Origin: Methyloversatilis discipulorum
GTDB taxonomy: Bacteria > Pseudomonadota > Gammaproteobacteria > Burkholderiales > Rhodocyclaceae
Assembly: GCF_000385375.1 (NCBI RefSeq)
Contig: NZ_ARVV01000001.1
Coordinates: 2,790,001 to 2,854,000 of the forward strand
Length of the DNA: 64,000 nucleotides
Direction of reading: 5' to 3'
In this document: piece by piece, positions 63,777-64,000 of the stretch
Layout: every line of letters starts with the position of its first letter
Numbering within the stretch: the first letter of the stretch is position 1
Notes under the pieces: generated by a model
Databases searched by the model: none
What the model was told of the DNA's origin: nothing
Seen by the model: the letters and a program-made list of their open reading frames with translations, nothing else
Translations under genes and position numbers: made by a program

Positions 63777-64000
63777 GTCGCACCTTCAGCACGCCGCTCA
63801 ACAGAGCAACCGGCTCGACCTGATCGAGCATGCTGATGCGGCTGCCGACGCCGCTGTCGTCCAGTCCGCTGCCGCGGTGCTGGCGCAACCAGCTGTCGAT
63901 ACGCGCCAGATAGCCTTCGACCGCGGCGCTGCCGGCCAGCGGCATCAGCGTCAGCAGACGCGGGCGGTCATCACCGTCGACGCGCCACACGACGTCGAGC
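63766..64000 (-). CDS. pelD: PelD, C-terminal fragment (c-di-GMP receptor)
   Basis: Only the last 77 or so codons are in the window; the gene continues beyond the edge. PelD is a membrane protein with GAF and degenerate GGDEF domains that binds c-di-GMP and switches on Pel synthesis. The visible part contains LARIDSWLRQHRGSGLDDSGV, typical of the C-terminal part of PelD, and ends VALLSGVLKVRHGQ. Identification rests mainly on the neighbouring pelE, pelF and pelG. Confidence 0.85.
   Translation of the reverse strand, partial: LDVVWRVDGDDRPRLLTLMPLAGSAAVEGYLARIDSWLRQHRGSGLDDSGVGSRISMLDQVEPVALLSGVLKVRHGQ

Overview
The window looks like chromosomal DNA of a GC-rich methylotrophic betaproteobacterium, most plausibly a Methyloversatilis-like member of the Rhodocyclales. 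This is inferred from three things seen together: a tetrahydromethanopterin/methanofuran cofactor cluster (dmrB-like, DHPS-like, DUF447, mfnB-like), a phaC-phaB-phaB-phaR polyhydroxybutyrate cluster, and betaproteobacterial house-keeping blocks such as lolA-ftsK and bamD/rluD/pgeF. No phage, integrase, insertion sequence or CRISPR array was seen. Most of the window is densely packed core genome.

Layout. 0-12 kb: 3' part of the SOS polymerase gene dnaE2, a PrxQ-type peroxiredoxin, a soluble double-PAS chemoreceptor with a very short signalling domain, a minus-strand block of a PhnD-like binding protein, a hybrid histidine kinase and a giant DUF748/AsmA-like protein, then a diguanylate cyclase. 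11.8-12.2 kb: a tRNA-Ala-Glu-Asp operon with a clear promoter and a bidirectional terminator. 12.3-19.3 kb (minus): phaC, two phaB copies, phaR, rimO and a GlcD-type FAD oxidase. 19.6-25 kb: a small membrane protein, a ZIP transporter, pgeF, rluD, divergent bamD, a universal stress protein and a coupled NtrC-type regulator. 25-31 kb (minus): a GFA-family protein and the C1-cofactor genes, headed by an AcoR-type sigma-54 activator whose stop overlaps the dmrB-like start. 31.5-35.4 kb: an ankyrin protein coupled to an EpsA-like LuxR regulator, an alpha/beta hydrolase, and a secreted YVTN beta-propeller.

35.6-42.9 kb (plus): prfB with its programmed +1 frameshift, followed by a membrane-anchored protein of unknown function and a three-gene SMC-like complex (MksB/E/F, related to Wadjet JetABC) with no JetD/MksG nuclease gene beside it. 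43.1-50.4 kb: rarA, lolA and ftsK (minus), a Crp/Fnr regulator, trxB, a Smr-domain protein and a PII protein. 50.7-54.9 kb: two coupled secreted trypsin-fold/TPR proteins, the first having lost all three catalytic residues and the second having kept them. 54.9-59.7 kb: nadE, orn, an M48 CAAX-type protease, a pterin dehydratase and rsgA. 59.8-64 kb (minus): pelG, pelF, pelE and the end of pelD, part of a Pel exopolysaccharide operon running off the window edge.

Most genes sit in short co-directional runs joined by ATGA, GTGA or TGATG overlaps. Three gaps carry REP-like palindromic repeats of two families. The most interesting points are the SMC-like complex with its coupled membrane protein, the active/inactive protease pair, and the sigma-54 activator fused by overlap to the C1-cofactor genes.
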